64,000 bases of DNA from Podarcis raffonei (lineage: Eukaryota > Chordata > Lepidosauria > Squamata > Lacertidae), in contig NC_070602.1 of NCBI RefSeq assembly GCF_027172205.1, positions 133,855,049 to 133,919,048 on the forward strand, written 5' to 3'. The position numbers and the translations under genes were made by a program. The notes beneath the pieces were generated by a model, which was not told where the DNA came from, ran no database searches, and was given only the letters and a program-made list of their open reading frames with translations. Below, piece after piece: positions 13,387 to 26,153 of the stretch (the stretch's first letter is position 1; each line of letters begins with the position of its first letter).

Positions 13387-15466
13387 GGTTAATCCAGTAT
13401 CTTATAGATTACACATTTAAGGCAACAAATATATTTAAAATGGAGGATACTGAGTAAACCAAACCTTAACGTGCCTTTTAAACAGGAAATTAAAAACTTC
13501 TGTCTGAAAAGGGAATTTTATAAACGAGAGGTGTGGGAAGGCTGGTTACATAAGAAATAGCAGGGGTAGGGATATAGAGTTTTTCTATAGCTAAAAGCTT
13601 TAGAGAAAAGAATGGCAGGATCTTACAGCTGCTGTCCACATTACTTTTCTGGAAGTCACTCCTGCATCTGCATATGTGCATATGTACAAACATGTTATCC
13701 TGTGAAACTTGCTCCAGGACACACCTGTAAAATGGTGTCCATTAGTAATGTTTTTACTCATTTATTTAAGAGCTCTGCAAATGTATTCAGATACAGGTGT
13801 GATACGTGAGAATTGTCCCCTGCTTGAAATATGTAACCTGAGAATCTACCGTAACATGAGAGGGGGGGGCACACCTGAAAACAATATAATGTTGAAAGGA
13901 AAGGAAGGAAATAGCAGCCATTTGTAGAAGGAAATAGCACACACCAGGTAAATTCTTGACTGTGGCACTGTCAGCAGCTCCAAAGGCTCTAACCTAACAT
14001 TGAATTGCCAACTGTTGATGCCACTTGGAAAGACTAACCGAAGTGGATAGGCCTGCCTCACGTTTCACACTGCCTATGGCTTGTTACTGATAGTAGTGGT
14101 CTGTCCTTGGTGGACTTTTATGCTGGAGGTGTCCTGTCCACATGGCAGAGAGCAGAATTTTGTTTCTTGTGTTTGCAGCACAATACTATGGGATGCCTCT
14201 TCTTTCCCTTGGAAGCTGGGAGCTGAGCAGCAGTCGCCACTGTCATATGGGTTGCAATGGCAGAATAGAATAGGGCAGCGAGGGATGCTTGAGCACTTAA
14301 TATAAAAAGGTGCACCACAAATCTGCTGTTCTTAAATTTCTGCTTTGTCAGCAGGAACTTTCAGAATCTGTAGCCATGTGTTTCCCAAGCCGTAGACAGT
14401 TGCTCTTCTTTCTGAGTCACTGCATGAGAAAGTGCCAAGTCGTGTTGAGTATATTGAGTTTCAGTGTTGAGCCCCATTGCCTTCCATGCTATGAGGGAAA
14501 GGAGTTATTTCAAATTACTGGTTTCCTTAAAATACATTCTAACAGCCTTTAGGAAACATCTCTTCCTACTTTTTATGTAAACTTTTTATTTATTTATTTT
14601 TTCTTTTACTTAGAGTAGCTATGAGCCAATTTGAGACATGGGCAAATTATTGGCTCACAGAAAAGAGGGTAATTTTGAAGCCAATGTCAACCCCTATGAA
14701 TAACAAGTCAACATCTTTGGTAGCTTGAGCACAATGCTGAATCCCGCCCAGGGTATTTGAAATTAGCTAGTTACTCTTAAGACAAGAAGGGCATTAGATT
14801 GCATGGGTAGATGCAGGATATCATGGATTTACAAAATATGTGTTTTTAAAAACAATCAGGTGACTAACCCTGAATATGACCATTTCTGTATGGATTTAAT
14901 TATCAGTGTATTTCATTATTATTTGAGTCAGTTGAATTGCAGTAAATATCAACAAACCTTTAAAGGTGTGCTGGTAACACTGATAATTGAATAGCAATGA
15001 TTTCTAAAATTGTTGCGATGTACAAAAAATGTCATTATCTAAAGCAGGAGGGAGCAACCCGTGGCCCTCAGACATCCATGATTTGGGATGATGTAGTCCA
15101 GTAACATTTGTACGGTTGCTCCCCTCACTATCTAAAGCAGGGGTAAGCAACATTCATGTCATGTCTTGATTAACACTTATAAATGGTAACCAAATGTTAA
15201 AAAAAGAAATCAATTGAATTGTCTCCCTTTTCCTGTCCTGCAAGTTGCTGCTTGCCCCTCTGATGAATGCTCCGAATTCATCCAGCTTTTTGCTGATATG
15301 AAGCTGTTAATCAGTTTATATTTAGCTCAACAGCATTTTCGCTAACACAATTCCCCACCCTACTCTATAACACATTGGGTAGTTTTTTTTGTTTTTGAAA
15401 ACCTTAAGTCCACATGATCCATGTCACTATTCCACACAGTCAGTGAATTTCTCTGTGTCTTAGAAT

Positions 15467-15472
15467 AATAAA
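15467..15472 (+). promoter_or_regulatory. PLEKHM3: Candidate poly(A) signal AATAAA for PLEKHM3
   Basis: AATAAA is followed by T- and GT-rich sequence about 10-60 bases downstream. A second AATAAA lies at 16395-16400. Neither can be confirmed as used without transcript data. Confidence 0.4.
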
Positions 15473-17072
15473 GCTGCTTTTACTCTAGAGGCATTGCATT
15501 TATAGATTGTTAGTATTATTTAACTTTATTTGATCTTAGTATGTATGTGAATTATCCAGTTAAATGGGATCTTGGCTAATCCAGCCCAAATAGCTAAATA
15601 ATTTGCTCTGCTAGCAGCCAACAATTAACTGAATAGTCAATAAAAGCAGAGAATCAGCAAATGGAATGGATGTATCTAATTAACTTAACTTCACATGCTA
15701 TAATAATTCATTGGTTGGTCAGATTGGCAGTCCAAATCTTCTCATAAAAGTGATTTCATTTGCTTTGGAAGAAATAAGCTGCTCTAAAATTGTGCCCTGT
15801 TAAAACAACCCAGTATGAGGAGAAGCTGTACTGAAATGTACTTTTGTAGTGTTTCAGGGATCTAAGTCCATCCCCTGCCTCAAACCTTTACTTAACATTC
15901 AGCCATTTTACCTACAAACCTGGAAAATGCAAAGCTTTTTCTCCCCAGTTTGAGTGAGGGAAATACAACATAGCATTATTTTATAGCTGGTAATCAAAAC
16001 CAGACAATTGCTTGTTTATTTCTGGAGACGGTTTGCTATTTTTAATTTTACTTTGTTGTAAGTGTGTTAAACATTTATTTATTTTTTTTGAAAGCTGCAA
16101 TGGAGCCAACACCTTTGTTGATTACATGTATTCTTTTGTATTGTATGTTTTAAATTATTTGCTATCACGTCAGTGTGCTTAATTTATGAATAATACATGT
16201 TATATTATTAGTTCCACTCAAATGAGTTAGATTATGTGTTGATAATGTATCTGGGTTTGATCTCTTACACTGCATTCCTAACCTCCTCTAGTGTGAGGCA
16301 GATCCCTTGAGTTCAAAGGCACTTGTTCCCAGGTAAACCTAAGTGGTCCATAACACATTGCTGAGGGCGACTTGTTGTACAAAAGGCAACACTCAATAAA
16401 CAGTTCAATATAAAATGGGTATCTTCACAATAGTCTTTATTGAAACCATTTAAAGTGCAAGGTGCTTCTTAAACAGCGAGCATGAAGTTTAGCTCTTTGA
16501 AGTCCCGTTGACTTTAATGAGCGAGATTATAGCGCCTGCTTAGCTTTCCCAATGAAGTCAGTGGGGTTTCAACGTGCTTTAACTTTGGGCTGGATCATGC
16601 ATACCATCATGGACAGGGTGGTGCCATTTTGACTTATCCTCAGGCTACAAAATGTCTTGGGCTGCCTCTGCTCCTCTTGTCAGTTCAGCTAATTGCAACC
16701 AATGGCTGGACTCATTTTTGCTTTCCCTCCTGTGGCCATTTCCCCGTGTGGAATGAATAAATGCATTGTTGACAATCTAGAAATTCAGCAGATTGTGATA
16801 CAAATACATTGGCCTCGCCCATCAGCCAGAGAAGAAGCAGATGCAGAGAACTTGCTTTTCATTCCCCTCTACCAGAAAAAAACACACCAAAACTTGGTCC
16901 CACAACTGCCAGTTGCCTGGGGTTTGGAGAGCAGGATGCAACTACACTCTGGCTCCATCCAATAGCTAATGGAGGCTGCACACAGCAAGAACATCCATTG
17001 TCGAGAGAAGCAGAAGCTACTCTAATGCTTTCACCCATCCTTTTTCACTGTTAAGACAACAGTTAGCTTATA

Positions 17073-17407
17073 CCTGAAGGAGCGTTTCCACCCCCATCGT
17101 TCTGCCCGGACCCTGAGGTCCTCCTCCGAGGGCCTTCTGGCAGTTTCCTCACTGTAGTGAAGCTACAGGGAACCAGGCAGAGGGCCTTCTCGGTAGTGGT
17201 GCCCGCCCTGTGGAACTCCCTCCCATCAGAGATACAAAAGGAAATAAACAACTATCTGACTTTTAGAAGACATCTGAAAGCAGCCCTGTTTAGGGAAGTT
17301 TTGAATGTTTGGTGTTTTATCGTGTTTTTAATATTCTGTTGGGAGCCGCCCTGAGTGGCTGGGGAAACCCAGCCAGATGGGCAGGGTGTAAATAAATTAT
17401 TATTAAT
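17073..17407 (+). mobile_element. L2/CR1-like LINE 3' end
   Basis: An open stretch reads QRAFSVVVPALWNSLPSEIQ and then TFRRHLKAALFREV. This matches the C-terminal end of L2/CR1-type ORF2 proteins (A-F-S-V-x-x-P-x-L-W-N-S-L-P, then F-R-x-x-L-K-x-x-L-F-R). It is followed by a family 3' UTR (gagtggctggggaaacccag) and a short ATT-rich tail. No reverse transcriptase region is present, so it is strongly 5'-truncated or a derived SINE-like unit. Copies at 24360-24590, 27017-27160 and 30661-30996 belong to the same family. Confidence 0.8.
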
Positions 17408-20400
17408 ATATTGAGGAAGACCACCAGTCCTTCATGTCTACAATGAATTGCAGCAAGTCTCCAGATGCTCTTTCTGTGAGAATCTGTTCACAGGCCTTCC
17501 TATATGGTGTCTGTAGGCAAGTGTTATCTCTTTTCATTGCTGCACAATGCTTAGACACTTTATCAGTCTTTATTAATAAAAAGCATTCGGGTTTCCTTTT
17601 CCTGCCATCTAGTTGATCCACCACTTGACCGTGGAAGAGGTGGATTTATAGGCTTCTTAATGTCAGGTTTCACTTTGGGAATGGTTAGCAAGAGACCTGG
17701 TGAATGGCAGAGAAGAGGGGCAGCTGACATTGAAATAGTTGTTTTTGCAGTTTGTTCATAGGCAACCCAAGTTGGTACTCAGTACAGTTAAAAATTCCTA
17801 CCACCTGATGAGTGTTGATTGAGCCTACTGTGAAAGGAAGTCCTGGTTTTGTTCTGGTTCCTAATAAAAATCCCATTACAGTTGGCATTAAACGAATCCA
17901 TTGTTTGCAGCAGCTGAGGTTTTTCAGAGGCTTAAAGGATTTGCCAAATGCCCAGTTTTGCACTGACTGGTCTGGGAGGGAGGAATGCACCTCTTCCTGC
18001 AAAGCCACAGTGCCACAGATGTGAGTTCTTGCCATGGATTATTCCACTGGCATCTAACCTGTCTCTCCCAAGCCTTTTCACGGGGGAAGGTTTTCCATGG
18101 AAGTACAACTTACAGATGCTGTGCATTCAAACTATGCGGGCAAAACCCATTGCAAGAAACAAGAACCATGGCTCAAGGAATCTCTCCAATGCAAGCCTGA
18201 ACACATGGGCAGAGCTGCATATTGTTGCTCTCCATTCCCAGTGCTGCTGTAACTGAAAGGTGACTATTCTGGTACCCTCCCAGATCTGGGAGCTGCCATA
18301 CCACAATATCTAGAGAGGACCAGGGAAAGACATCCTTTTGCTTTAACTAAGTGGACAAAATTAAGGCACAAAGCAGAGCGGTGTGTGCAGCCAGAAAGTA
18401 CAGAAATGGGGGGCTTGTTGTTCTCCATAACATGGAGAAGAGGAGACGGCCTGCCACTGTCGAGAAAAGATCAGACTTGCCCTGCAGAATGGCACGGATT
18501 GGTTGTCTCTGCACAACCTCTTGAGTGTGAGTGGACCAGAAAAACCCTGAACCACACGATCATTGAAATCTGCGGCAACCTTGCTTCAGATCCGACCACT
18601 GTATGTAGCAAATAATGACTGCAAGGGTAAAGCCAGGGCCCTGGCCTTATGGAACTTCCTCCTTCAAAGAGGCCTCCCAAAATGCTGATTTTGCATGTTT
18701 TTGAAAAAACACATTTTAAAGTTACTGTTTAGACAGGTGGTTCAAGAATAGCTGTATATTTTAGAGCCGACTGTTTATAAGGAAGGCAAAAAGACTTGCA
18801 ATTTTTAAAATAATGTTAAGACACCTGCCCCTTGCCACGAGAGGGGAAAGATAGCGTATTAAAAATAATTCAATATTTCACACGCTGTACCTTAGCCAGC
18901 ATTGAGAGAATACTTCTCAACAAGGAAACAAGCCTCTCTGAAAAACAACCTGTTCATAGAAGAACAACAAAAAAGCCATGTGCGATACTCATGGGATGAG
19001 TACTCTTCGCTTGCTGTACCTGGGCCTTTGTTGCAACTCTTTGCTTCTCATCTTCATAACAAGAATTAGGCTTGGAGAAACATTTTTGAGCAGGCGTAAC
19101 TGATTTGTCAGAACTTCTCCATACGTGTAATTAACTTGCAGCACTCATTGCATGCAGCGATAGCCTCCAGTGACTTACAAAAAAGTTGAGATGAATTCAT
19201 CTAAGACAGGTGAACCCATCCAGTTACTTGCATTTCCCGCTGGGTGGGTTCTGCCCAGCAAGGAGTCCTGGCAAAAGTTGCTGCTGCTGTTGTACTGTGT
19301 CTTACTGTGGCTCCTCCCTTCCCCCATAGCTGCCCAGTCCTCCACTCCACCTGGCCAAACGGGCACCCCAGACACCTCTGCAGCTAAACATCTCTGTTCA
19401 ACAACACATCGCCTCTGGTTCCCAATAATGGAACAAACAACAGAGCAAAGCAATAACCTCATGTCCTCCTTGGGAGTTGCCCGAAGAGAACTGACAGGCT
19501 GCCATTCCCGGCAATTCTATCCCTGGAGATTGTATTATCTTGAGATATTATTTTTTGGCAGAAAGCACACGCTTTTCAGAAGTCACTTCTGGGTTTACAT
19601 GCCACTGAAAACTAAAACTATTTGCGTTTGGCTCTAGAACACCTACTATGTGTTCTACTATGTGTTCTACACCTACTATGTGTAAGACTGCTTCATGGAT
19701 CTGTTGGGAGGCAAAGTAGCAAGTGGAACTGATTCGAAACATATATGCTTGTGGACATGTAGATGCTTATGTAATTTGAAGAAGTTGTTTGCATCCCAAA
19801 AATTATATTAAAAGGGGGGGCACTATTTGTTTTGCTGAATAGAATATGCTCAACTTTGCATGAATCACGTTGCTAAAAAAGAAAAAGATTCATGCAGAAG
19901 AACGAAATCTCAAAGCCAAACTAGACACCTCATGAAGATGAATGCAACATTCCTTGAGTCAGAGAAAGCCACTTGCAGTGGGGCATGTGGGACAGGAGAA
20001 GGGAGGGGCACGTATCCCTTTCCCCACCCACCAATGTCACATTTCAAATTACTTGCCAAACAGCTGCCCTGAATTCATGCTTCCCCAGAACTGGAATTTA
20101 TACTCTATTTATATAATACATTTGGTAAATCTGGGCTCAAAGTGGTTCACACAGAAATTGGTGTCTAAAGACAGTAATACAATAACAATATGTAATAAAA
20201 CATCACAACAAGATAATACTAAAATAGTAACAATCAACATTTAACCGTTAATTTAGGATACATGAACATTTAAGTGAGCATACAGCTTACCAACAGGTCA
20301 GGTTAAAATAACCACCAAGCCCTTATGAAGGCTCCTAGGACTCGAAGGGGGCACACGGCAAATGGGAAAAAGCATTTAAGGAAGGACAAGGTGTTAGAAA

Positions 20401-21079
20401 GCATCGTAGTATAAGGTCCAAAATTTTACACAGGTGTATGGCAAAAAGAAGTGGTTCACAGCAGTCTTTTCAGAGCTGGGTGACAGAAATCATAAGGCAA
20501 CATTGCCTACATTGCTGTTTTTATGTATATTTCCAGCTTTACATCAAAACTTTTTTTATATGGCACTTACCAGATGTGTCTTCAGATTAGGTCAGAGCAC
20601 ATATCTCTGTAATTTCCCAACTACAGACATGTCTGGCATAATTTGTGTGATCTGGTAATTACAGATTCTGCTGCGGCTGCTATGGGATCCCAGGACAAAG
20701 GGCAACCTGGGAACTGGTCTTGTAAAGATAGGATCTGGGCGAAGTTTTCAATCAGTCCTGATACTTGGTGAAAACATGTTTCCCTGTACCAGATCATTAT
20801 TTGCATACACAGAACATTCAATGCTTTGCTCCCTGCAAGTCTTGAATGTGGCCAGAGTCTTGGTAGATTAGATGTTCATAAAATATAATTATCTGGGTTA
20901 TTTCCATTAACTTTCTCTACCACTGAGAGTAGGGTGAGATCTTGCGCAGGTAATATTATGCCTCTGAATCCCCATTGTGGAATATTTGGAATAGGACGAC
21001 CTCTTATTGCTAGCATGCCTTAAAAAAAAAAGTTGGCACAGTAGAATTTCCAAGTGCTCCTATGATACAGCCTTCAACA
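17408..21079. other. Intergenic, no supported feature
   Basis: Both strands were read and no host exon, RNA gene or well-formed transposon was recognised. A small tandem repeat around actatgtgttct lies at about 19640-19690. ORFs of 60-155 codons here have no recognisable motifs. Confidence 0.6.
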
Positions 21080-21274
21080 ACCTGGTACCCTCCATATGTT
21101 TTTGACTATGACTAAAGAGTTCTAGTCCAACACATCTGGAAGGCCTCAGGCAGGCAATGGCTGGTGTATTACAAAGCTTAATCATTTTGCGATGTACTTT
21201 TCAACAACATGTTGTGAATAGGTGCTATTTTTTTAAAAAAAGTAAAGGCCACCTAGTTTTTGATACTTAAAGTC

Positions 21275-21395
21275 TTCGGAGAGGGCCCTAGAGTTCAGTG
21301 GAAGATCACGTGTTTGGCATGCATAATATCTCAAGTTCGGTTCCAAGCACTGGTAGCAAGAGAAGACCTGTCAGTTGAAGAAGGAGCGAGTGTTG
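21275..21395 (+). mobile_element. Diverged tRNA-derived SINE fragment
   Basis: The phrase ctagagttcagtggaagatcacgtgtttggcatgcat, given here only in part as ttcagtggaagatcac, followed by agttcggttcc resembles the box A and box B spacing of a tRNA-derived SINE head. It looks related to the element at 41405-41600 but is more decayed. Confidence 0.4.
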
Positions 21396-22724
21396 GGTTA
21401 AATCTAGCTGTGGCTCAGGGCAGCATTGACAATAAGGAATAAGCAGATATCAGCCATGTCCTTGCTCCTGTCATGCACAACAAGCCACACATAAAAAGAA
21501 ATGGCATCCAGCAAATTCACAGTATGGATATGAATGCATATTCATGGCCCATCCAGAACTGCAGTCACTGTGTCCTCATAAGCCTTTGGGGTTCCAGAGT
21601 TGGCAGAGTTGAGTGATATGTTTTGCTAAGAGGCATAAAAAGAAGTGTATCGACAACACGGGTGTTAATTGTACTGTTAAGCAGACACTTGCATCTTTCT
21701 AATTAAAGCCACCAGGTGTGTTTTGCTGTCACTGTTTTCTTTTTCTGCGGGGGGAGGGAGAGGGAAGATGTGGTTTTATGGTGAGAGAGCACAAAAATCT
21801 ACTTGAATTGCACAACCAGAGCTCGCTGGTGCGCTATTGAATCTGACCCACAATATCACAACCAGCTGGAAGCACCTCAAGTAACGGAATGGGAATTGTT
21901 TCTCTGTCAGATACTGGTCCTGAGGTGCAGGAAACGCATTTACAGGTTACTTCTTCCCCAAACACGTTCCTGTAGGGAAAAAAGATCTGGGCCAAAAGGT
22001 TCGTGTGGGAATCATTCGCGAAGCATTCGCTCCTTTTACACCTGCATGCGCTGCCACCTTCTCCTCAAGTTTTCTTGGCAGAATAATGCCCCCATGCAGA
22101 GAGGAGAGAATGTCGATTTATGTGCCATTACCACCCCCCCTTGCTTCACGTTACCCCCCTACCAAAATGATTTAATTCTTTTTCTGCCTGACCCAAACAA
22201 AATAACCTCATGTCTTGCAAAGTGTTGCTCTCCCTCCAGCCCATACCTTTCTCTGCCTCTCTCTCCCCTTCCTTCCTTCCTTTCTTTATTTTATCTTATT
22301 TTTTATTATTTAGTGGGCTTGCTGATTAGAAAAGAACCAAGCCCCCCCCCTTACAATCCCTTCCTCCCCCAACAGCACGATTGTCACTGCCAATTAGTAC
22401 ATTGTTAGGGCGCATAATGGTGCTGTAGCTGGGGGAACGGGACGCTTTTGTGCGTCTCCAGTCGGCCGTGGGGGCAGTCAAGATTCATTTAGGGCCTTAC
22501 ACAACATGGACAAAAAAAGAGAGGAAAAGTAAAGAAGGTGGGGGGGGCGGAAAGAGGCATCTGAAGAAAATGGGGGCGAAGGAGGGGAGGAAAGAATGAG
22601 GGGAGGGGGGACAACTAATATGGGAAAAGACGTGGGGGAGAAGTCTGCTATTCAAGGGGTAGGCCAGCCCCATGAAAGGCCCAAGAGGTAGCATCTCATT
22701 GAAGGCTCCCCATTGAACACAAAA

Positions 22725-23250
22725 GGGAACTAGAGCTTAATAGTAATTAGTGGACTAACTGTGCAAAGAACATTGTGCCTCTTTAGCAGATTGTTCCAAC
22801 TTTTCCTCCTCTCTCTGCTCTGCGAGAAAAGGGCGGCCTGCGGAGAGGAGAGTGAAAAGAAGCGAAACGGGGGCTTGGAGGCAGCCAGTGGCACTCCATT
22901 CCCAGGGCCCATTTGGCCGCGACCTATTCAGACCTACTTTTTTGACAGGTAAATTGGATTTTATTCTCTCCGAAATCTTGGGGCCAATTACGCAAGTGGA
23001 GATTTGGGCATGGTTGTGACATCCGGGGGTCCGATTTTGGGGAGTCAATGTTTTTCGTGTTTCGGGAATCTTTAAAAGGTCCCCATCTCTCCCCCCATTG
23101 TTATTATTATTAATTATTATTATTAATTATGACAGCAGTCAATGTGTCAGCACGTTTTGCAAGGCTACATTGGCGACTCGGTGTTCAGCCAAAACTTCTG
23201 GACACTTTTAGGGCCCCTTGATTTAAGGGGTGGGGGGAGTTGAGCAGCAC
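22725..23250. promoter_or_regulatory. Candidate conserved non-coding element
   Basis: This stretch lacks recognisable repeats and carries several homeodomain-type TAATTA/CAATTA cores (around 22743, 22985 and 23110-23130) and an unusual moderately GC-rich core. It lies about 20 kb upstream of FZD5. The regulatory call is an inference from appearance only; alignment to other amniotes would decide it. Confidence 0.25.
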
Positions 23251-23837
23251 AAGCGCAGCTCTCACCTGCTGAAGTCTGTGGGGCTCCACACAGTGCTTTG
23301 CTTCAGCTCGCCCTAAAATGCTTCTTTCTCTCTGTCCATCCCCAGAGAGGGAGGCTCTGGGGTGAGATCTGAAATGATGGCAGCCGCTGCCAGCCTTGAT
23401 CTTGGATTAATATTGAACTTGCCTCCCTCTACCAGTGGCCAGTGCAAAGCTCCCTTCAGGTGCAAGAGAAAGTCTTCCAGTCGCCTTTTCATTTAGGAGA
23501 CAGGTGGCAGCAGTGGGCCTTGGCTCCACCTGAAGCAAAGCATTTGCCTTGGCTCATGGCAGGGCCAACCCTGCCCCCTTGGGTAGCCATGTACCTCCTC
23601 CCATTCTTGATAAGCCCAAGATAAGATTATCATTGCAAGTGTGTCTTTGCAGAACAAGCAGCCTGCCAGGTGATGGCACTTTGGAGGTTGGATTGTTTGG
23701 GGCAGAGAGATTTCGTTGTTTCTTCCCCATCAGCCTGCCTTGTCAAAAGTAAAGCTGAAGGCCAGTAGGAACTTTACATTATATAATAATCGTTATCATT
23801 TAATGAAAATACAAACGGGCATTAGTCTTGATCATCC

Positions 23838-24080
23838 AGAAGAAGAATTTGGATTTGATATCCCGCTTTATCACTACCCTAGGGAGTCTCAAAGCGGCTA
23901 ACATTCTCCTTTTCCCTCCTCCCCCACAACAATCACTCTGTGAGGTGAGTGGGGCTGAGAGACTTCAGAGAAGTGTGACTAGCCCAAGGTCACCCAATAG
24001 CTGCATTTGGAGGAGCGGAGACGCGAACCCGGTTCCCCAGATTACGAGTCTATCGCTCTTAACCACTACACCACACTGGC
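23838..24080 (-). mobile_element. tRNA-derived CORE-SINE (MIR-like, L2-type tail)
   Basis: Read on the minus strand it begins with a tRNA-like head (GTGTAGTGGTTAAGAGC as box A region, then ACCGGGTTCG as box B). Next comes a CORE-like segment (gtgaccttgggctagtcac, then ctctgaagtctctcagcc) and an L2-like 3' end (aaagcgggatatcaaatcc). This order is that of MIR/CORE-SINEs mobilised by L2 LINEs. The copy is close to full length with modest divergence. Confidence 0.85.
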
Positions 24081-24359
24081 TCTCCAGAAAAGCGTAAGGC
24101 ATGCTTTTACTCAGAGGAAACCCATTTACATGAATGGACCTAGCTTAGCCATGTTCATTCATATCAATGGAAATACTCTGAGTTAAACGTAGTTGGCTGC
24201 GGCTACTAGTTTTTTTATGCTTCCCACTTCACTGAGTAGTAGGAAGTTCTAGGGCAGCCTGTGCCCCTTGCAAAGAAAGTTTACTGGGGACATGGAGGCT
24301 TATTTGTAATATTTTTATTTACAATAATGCAAATTGAATAGATGGAGTACCCTCACTGT

Positions 24360-24590
24360 GAGAAGTGAAGTTAAGAGGGAACCAGGCAGAGGGCCTTCTC
24401 AGCAGTGGCTCCCTCCTTACAGAGATAAAGAACTGCACAACTTTTAGAAGACATCTGAAGGCAGCCCTGTATCGGGAAGGTTTTCATGTTTGGCATTTTA
24501 TTATGTTTTTATATGTGCTGGAAGCCGCTCAGAGTGGCTCAGGAGACCCAGCCAGGTGGGCAGGCTATAAATAATAACATTAATAAGGCA
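24360..24590 (+). mobile_element. L2/CR1-like LINE 3' end, internally deleted
   Basis: It carries the same signature as 17073-17407 (ggaaccaggcagagggcctt, acttttagaagacatctga, ggctataaataataac) but lacks part of the coding tail. Confidence 0.75.
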
Positions 24591-26153
24591 AACACACAGG
24601 ATTAGGGTTTCGGCCACATCAGCTCCTCCATAAGTAAACAACACACAGGCAGCCAATGCCCAAAATTCAGGACTCCTGTCTTCTTCATTGACTACCTTCC
24701 AACTCCTAAAACAGGCCAGATCCAATCTCCTTCACCTTTGCAAGGCCAAGTTAGACAGATGGGCAGGGCCTCACACGTGTTAGTCACCTGACACCCCAAT
24801 AGTGTCAGCTGGCCTGCTTTTGTACAGGCAACCAGCTGATCATCAGGACTTACAAAATGTCACTTTGCAAGTCCCAGCAATCAGCTGACAGCCAAAGCAC
24901 CTTGCACAGAGCTTGGCAGGTGATGAGGTCTGCAGGTCTCCTTCGGTCCAGCTGTGCTTTTGCCTGACATCATATATGACCTCAGATGTAGGGCTTGGTG
25001 GGTGTGGGCTGGTCAAAATGGCCTCGCAAGCCAATTGGGAAGGCCTGGAGGACCTAACTAGACTTGCCTACCCAGGCAAGCCACAAGCCATGAAAAGGCA
25101 TCAGCACTAGTCTCCAGTCCAGTGCCTATGAAGAGAGTGCCTTAAGCATCTATCTGTACAAGGAATCAAGGCCAAAAAAAAGACTGCTTATGATTTGATG
25201 GTTATAACACAGTGCATTATACATATGATTAAATCATACTCAGAGGAGGCCCATTGAAGATAGCTAACTTAAAGCTATCTATTCCAACAGGTCTACTTGG
25301 AGTATCTCTTGGTTGGATGCAGCCTAACAGATTTAAGCCATCTAGCCACAATCCTAAAAGGCATCTGTGCTAACAGAACTCTTGAATATCAGCTTATTTT
25401 AAGTAAATAATGCATGCTCCCTTTTTAAAAAAATGTTTTTAAGTACACAATAGCTTCTAACACAAAGGGCCCTAATTGATTTGAAGGACCCATTTATATT
25501 CTGTTGAATAAATGAGAGAGAAGGGAGAAAGTTATTTCACATGCGCTTGCATAATTCACAGACTCATAGTCCATAATAGATAGATATTTACACAACAAAT
25601 ACTAAATGACTTTCCTTGACCTAAAATCATTCATCATGGCTGTTTCTCAAACGGGACGTCACTTCACTGTTTTAGAAAAGCGATGCTTAACCAAACACGC
25701 TTGTGCTCACATGTACAGCCCTGACATTTTGCAATAAGTCACATCTGACAGTCCAAAAGTAGAGAAGGGGAGATTCAGACTGCAAAGACTGAAGGCAGAA
25801 AACAAAAAGCTTGCTTACTGTCTACAAAACACCACCGTAGTTTGGAGTAAATCAGTGACTGCAGTTCAGGTGGAGAACCTCTTCCAGTCTGAGGACCACA
25901 TTTCTTTTGGGAAAGTTTTCCAGGAGCCACGTGCCCTGGGGGGGGGAGGGGAAGGGCCAGAGGAAAAAGTGGGGTGAGGCAACAAACGTGAACTTTGGAC
26001 ACTAGGCTAGTTTGCACACACATTCACACACCCCTCTCGACCCTCCATCCCGGGGAGTGAGAAGCGCTATCAGAGTCCAGGAACACTTCCCTCCAAGCAA
26101 AGATACTCAAGGGGGGGGGTGCAAAGCACAGGCCCTCCAAGTATAAAGTTACC
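24591..26153. other. Intergenic, no supported feature
   Basis: Nothing recognisable as a gene. Scattered phrases around 25230-25320 resemble the reptile repeat carrying cccattgaa/ttgcagcc, too decayed to bound. A C/G run lies at about 25937-25950. Confidence 0.5.

Larger units (their letters stand above)
11260..16400 (+). other. PLEKHM3: Probable PLEKHM3 3' UTR
   Basis: The region downstream of the stop has no recognisable coding sequence. Its length as UTR is inferred from A/T-rich, mostly repeat-poor sequence and from candidate poly(A) signals at 15467-15472 (followed by T/GT-rich DNA) and 16395-16400. It contains two palindromic MITE relics (13294-13386 and about 15047-15126), an unassigned repeat-like block at 12790-13100 and an A/T-rich stretch at about 14570-16250 that looks repeat-poor. 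The true end could be earlier. Confidence 0.5.

Noticed and set aside
21803-22408. 201-codon plus-strand ORF
   Set aside because: Low-complexity tail (Ser/Pro/Leu from CT-rich DNA), no domain, no splice context matching a neighbour.
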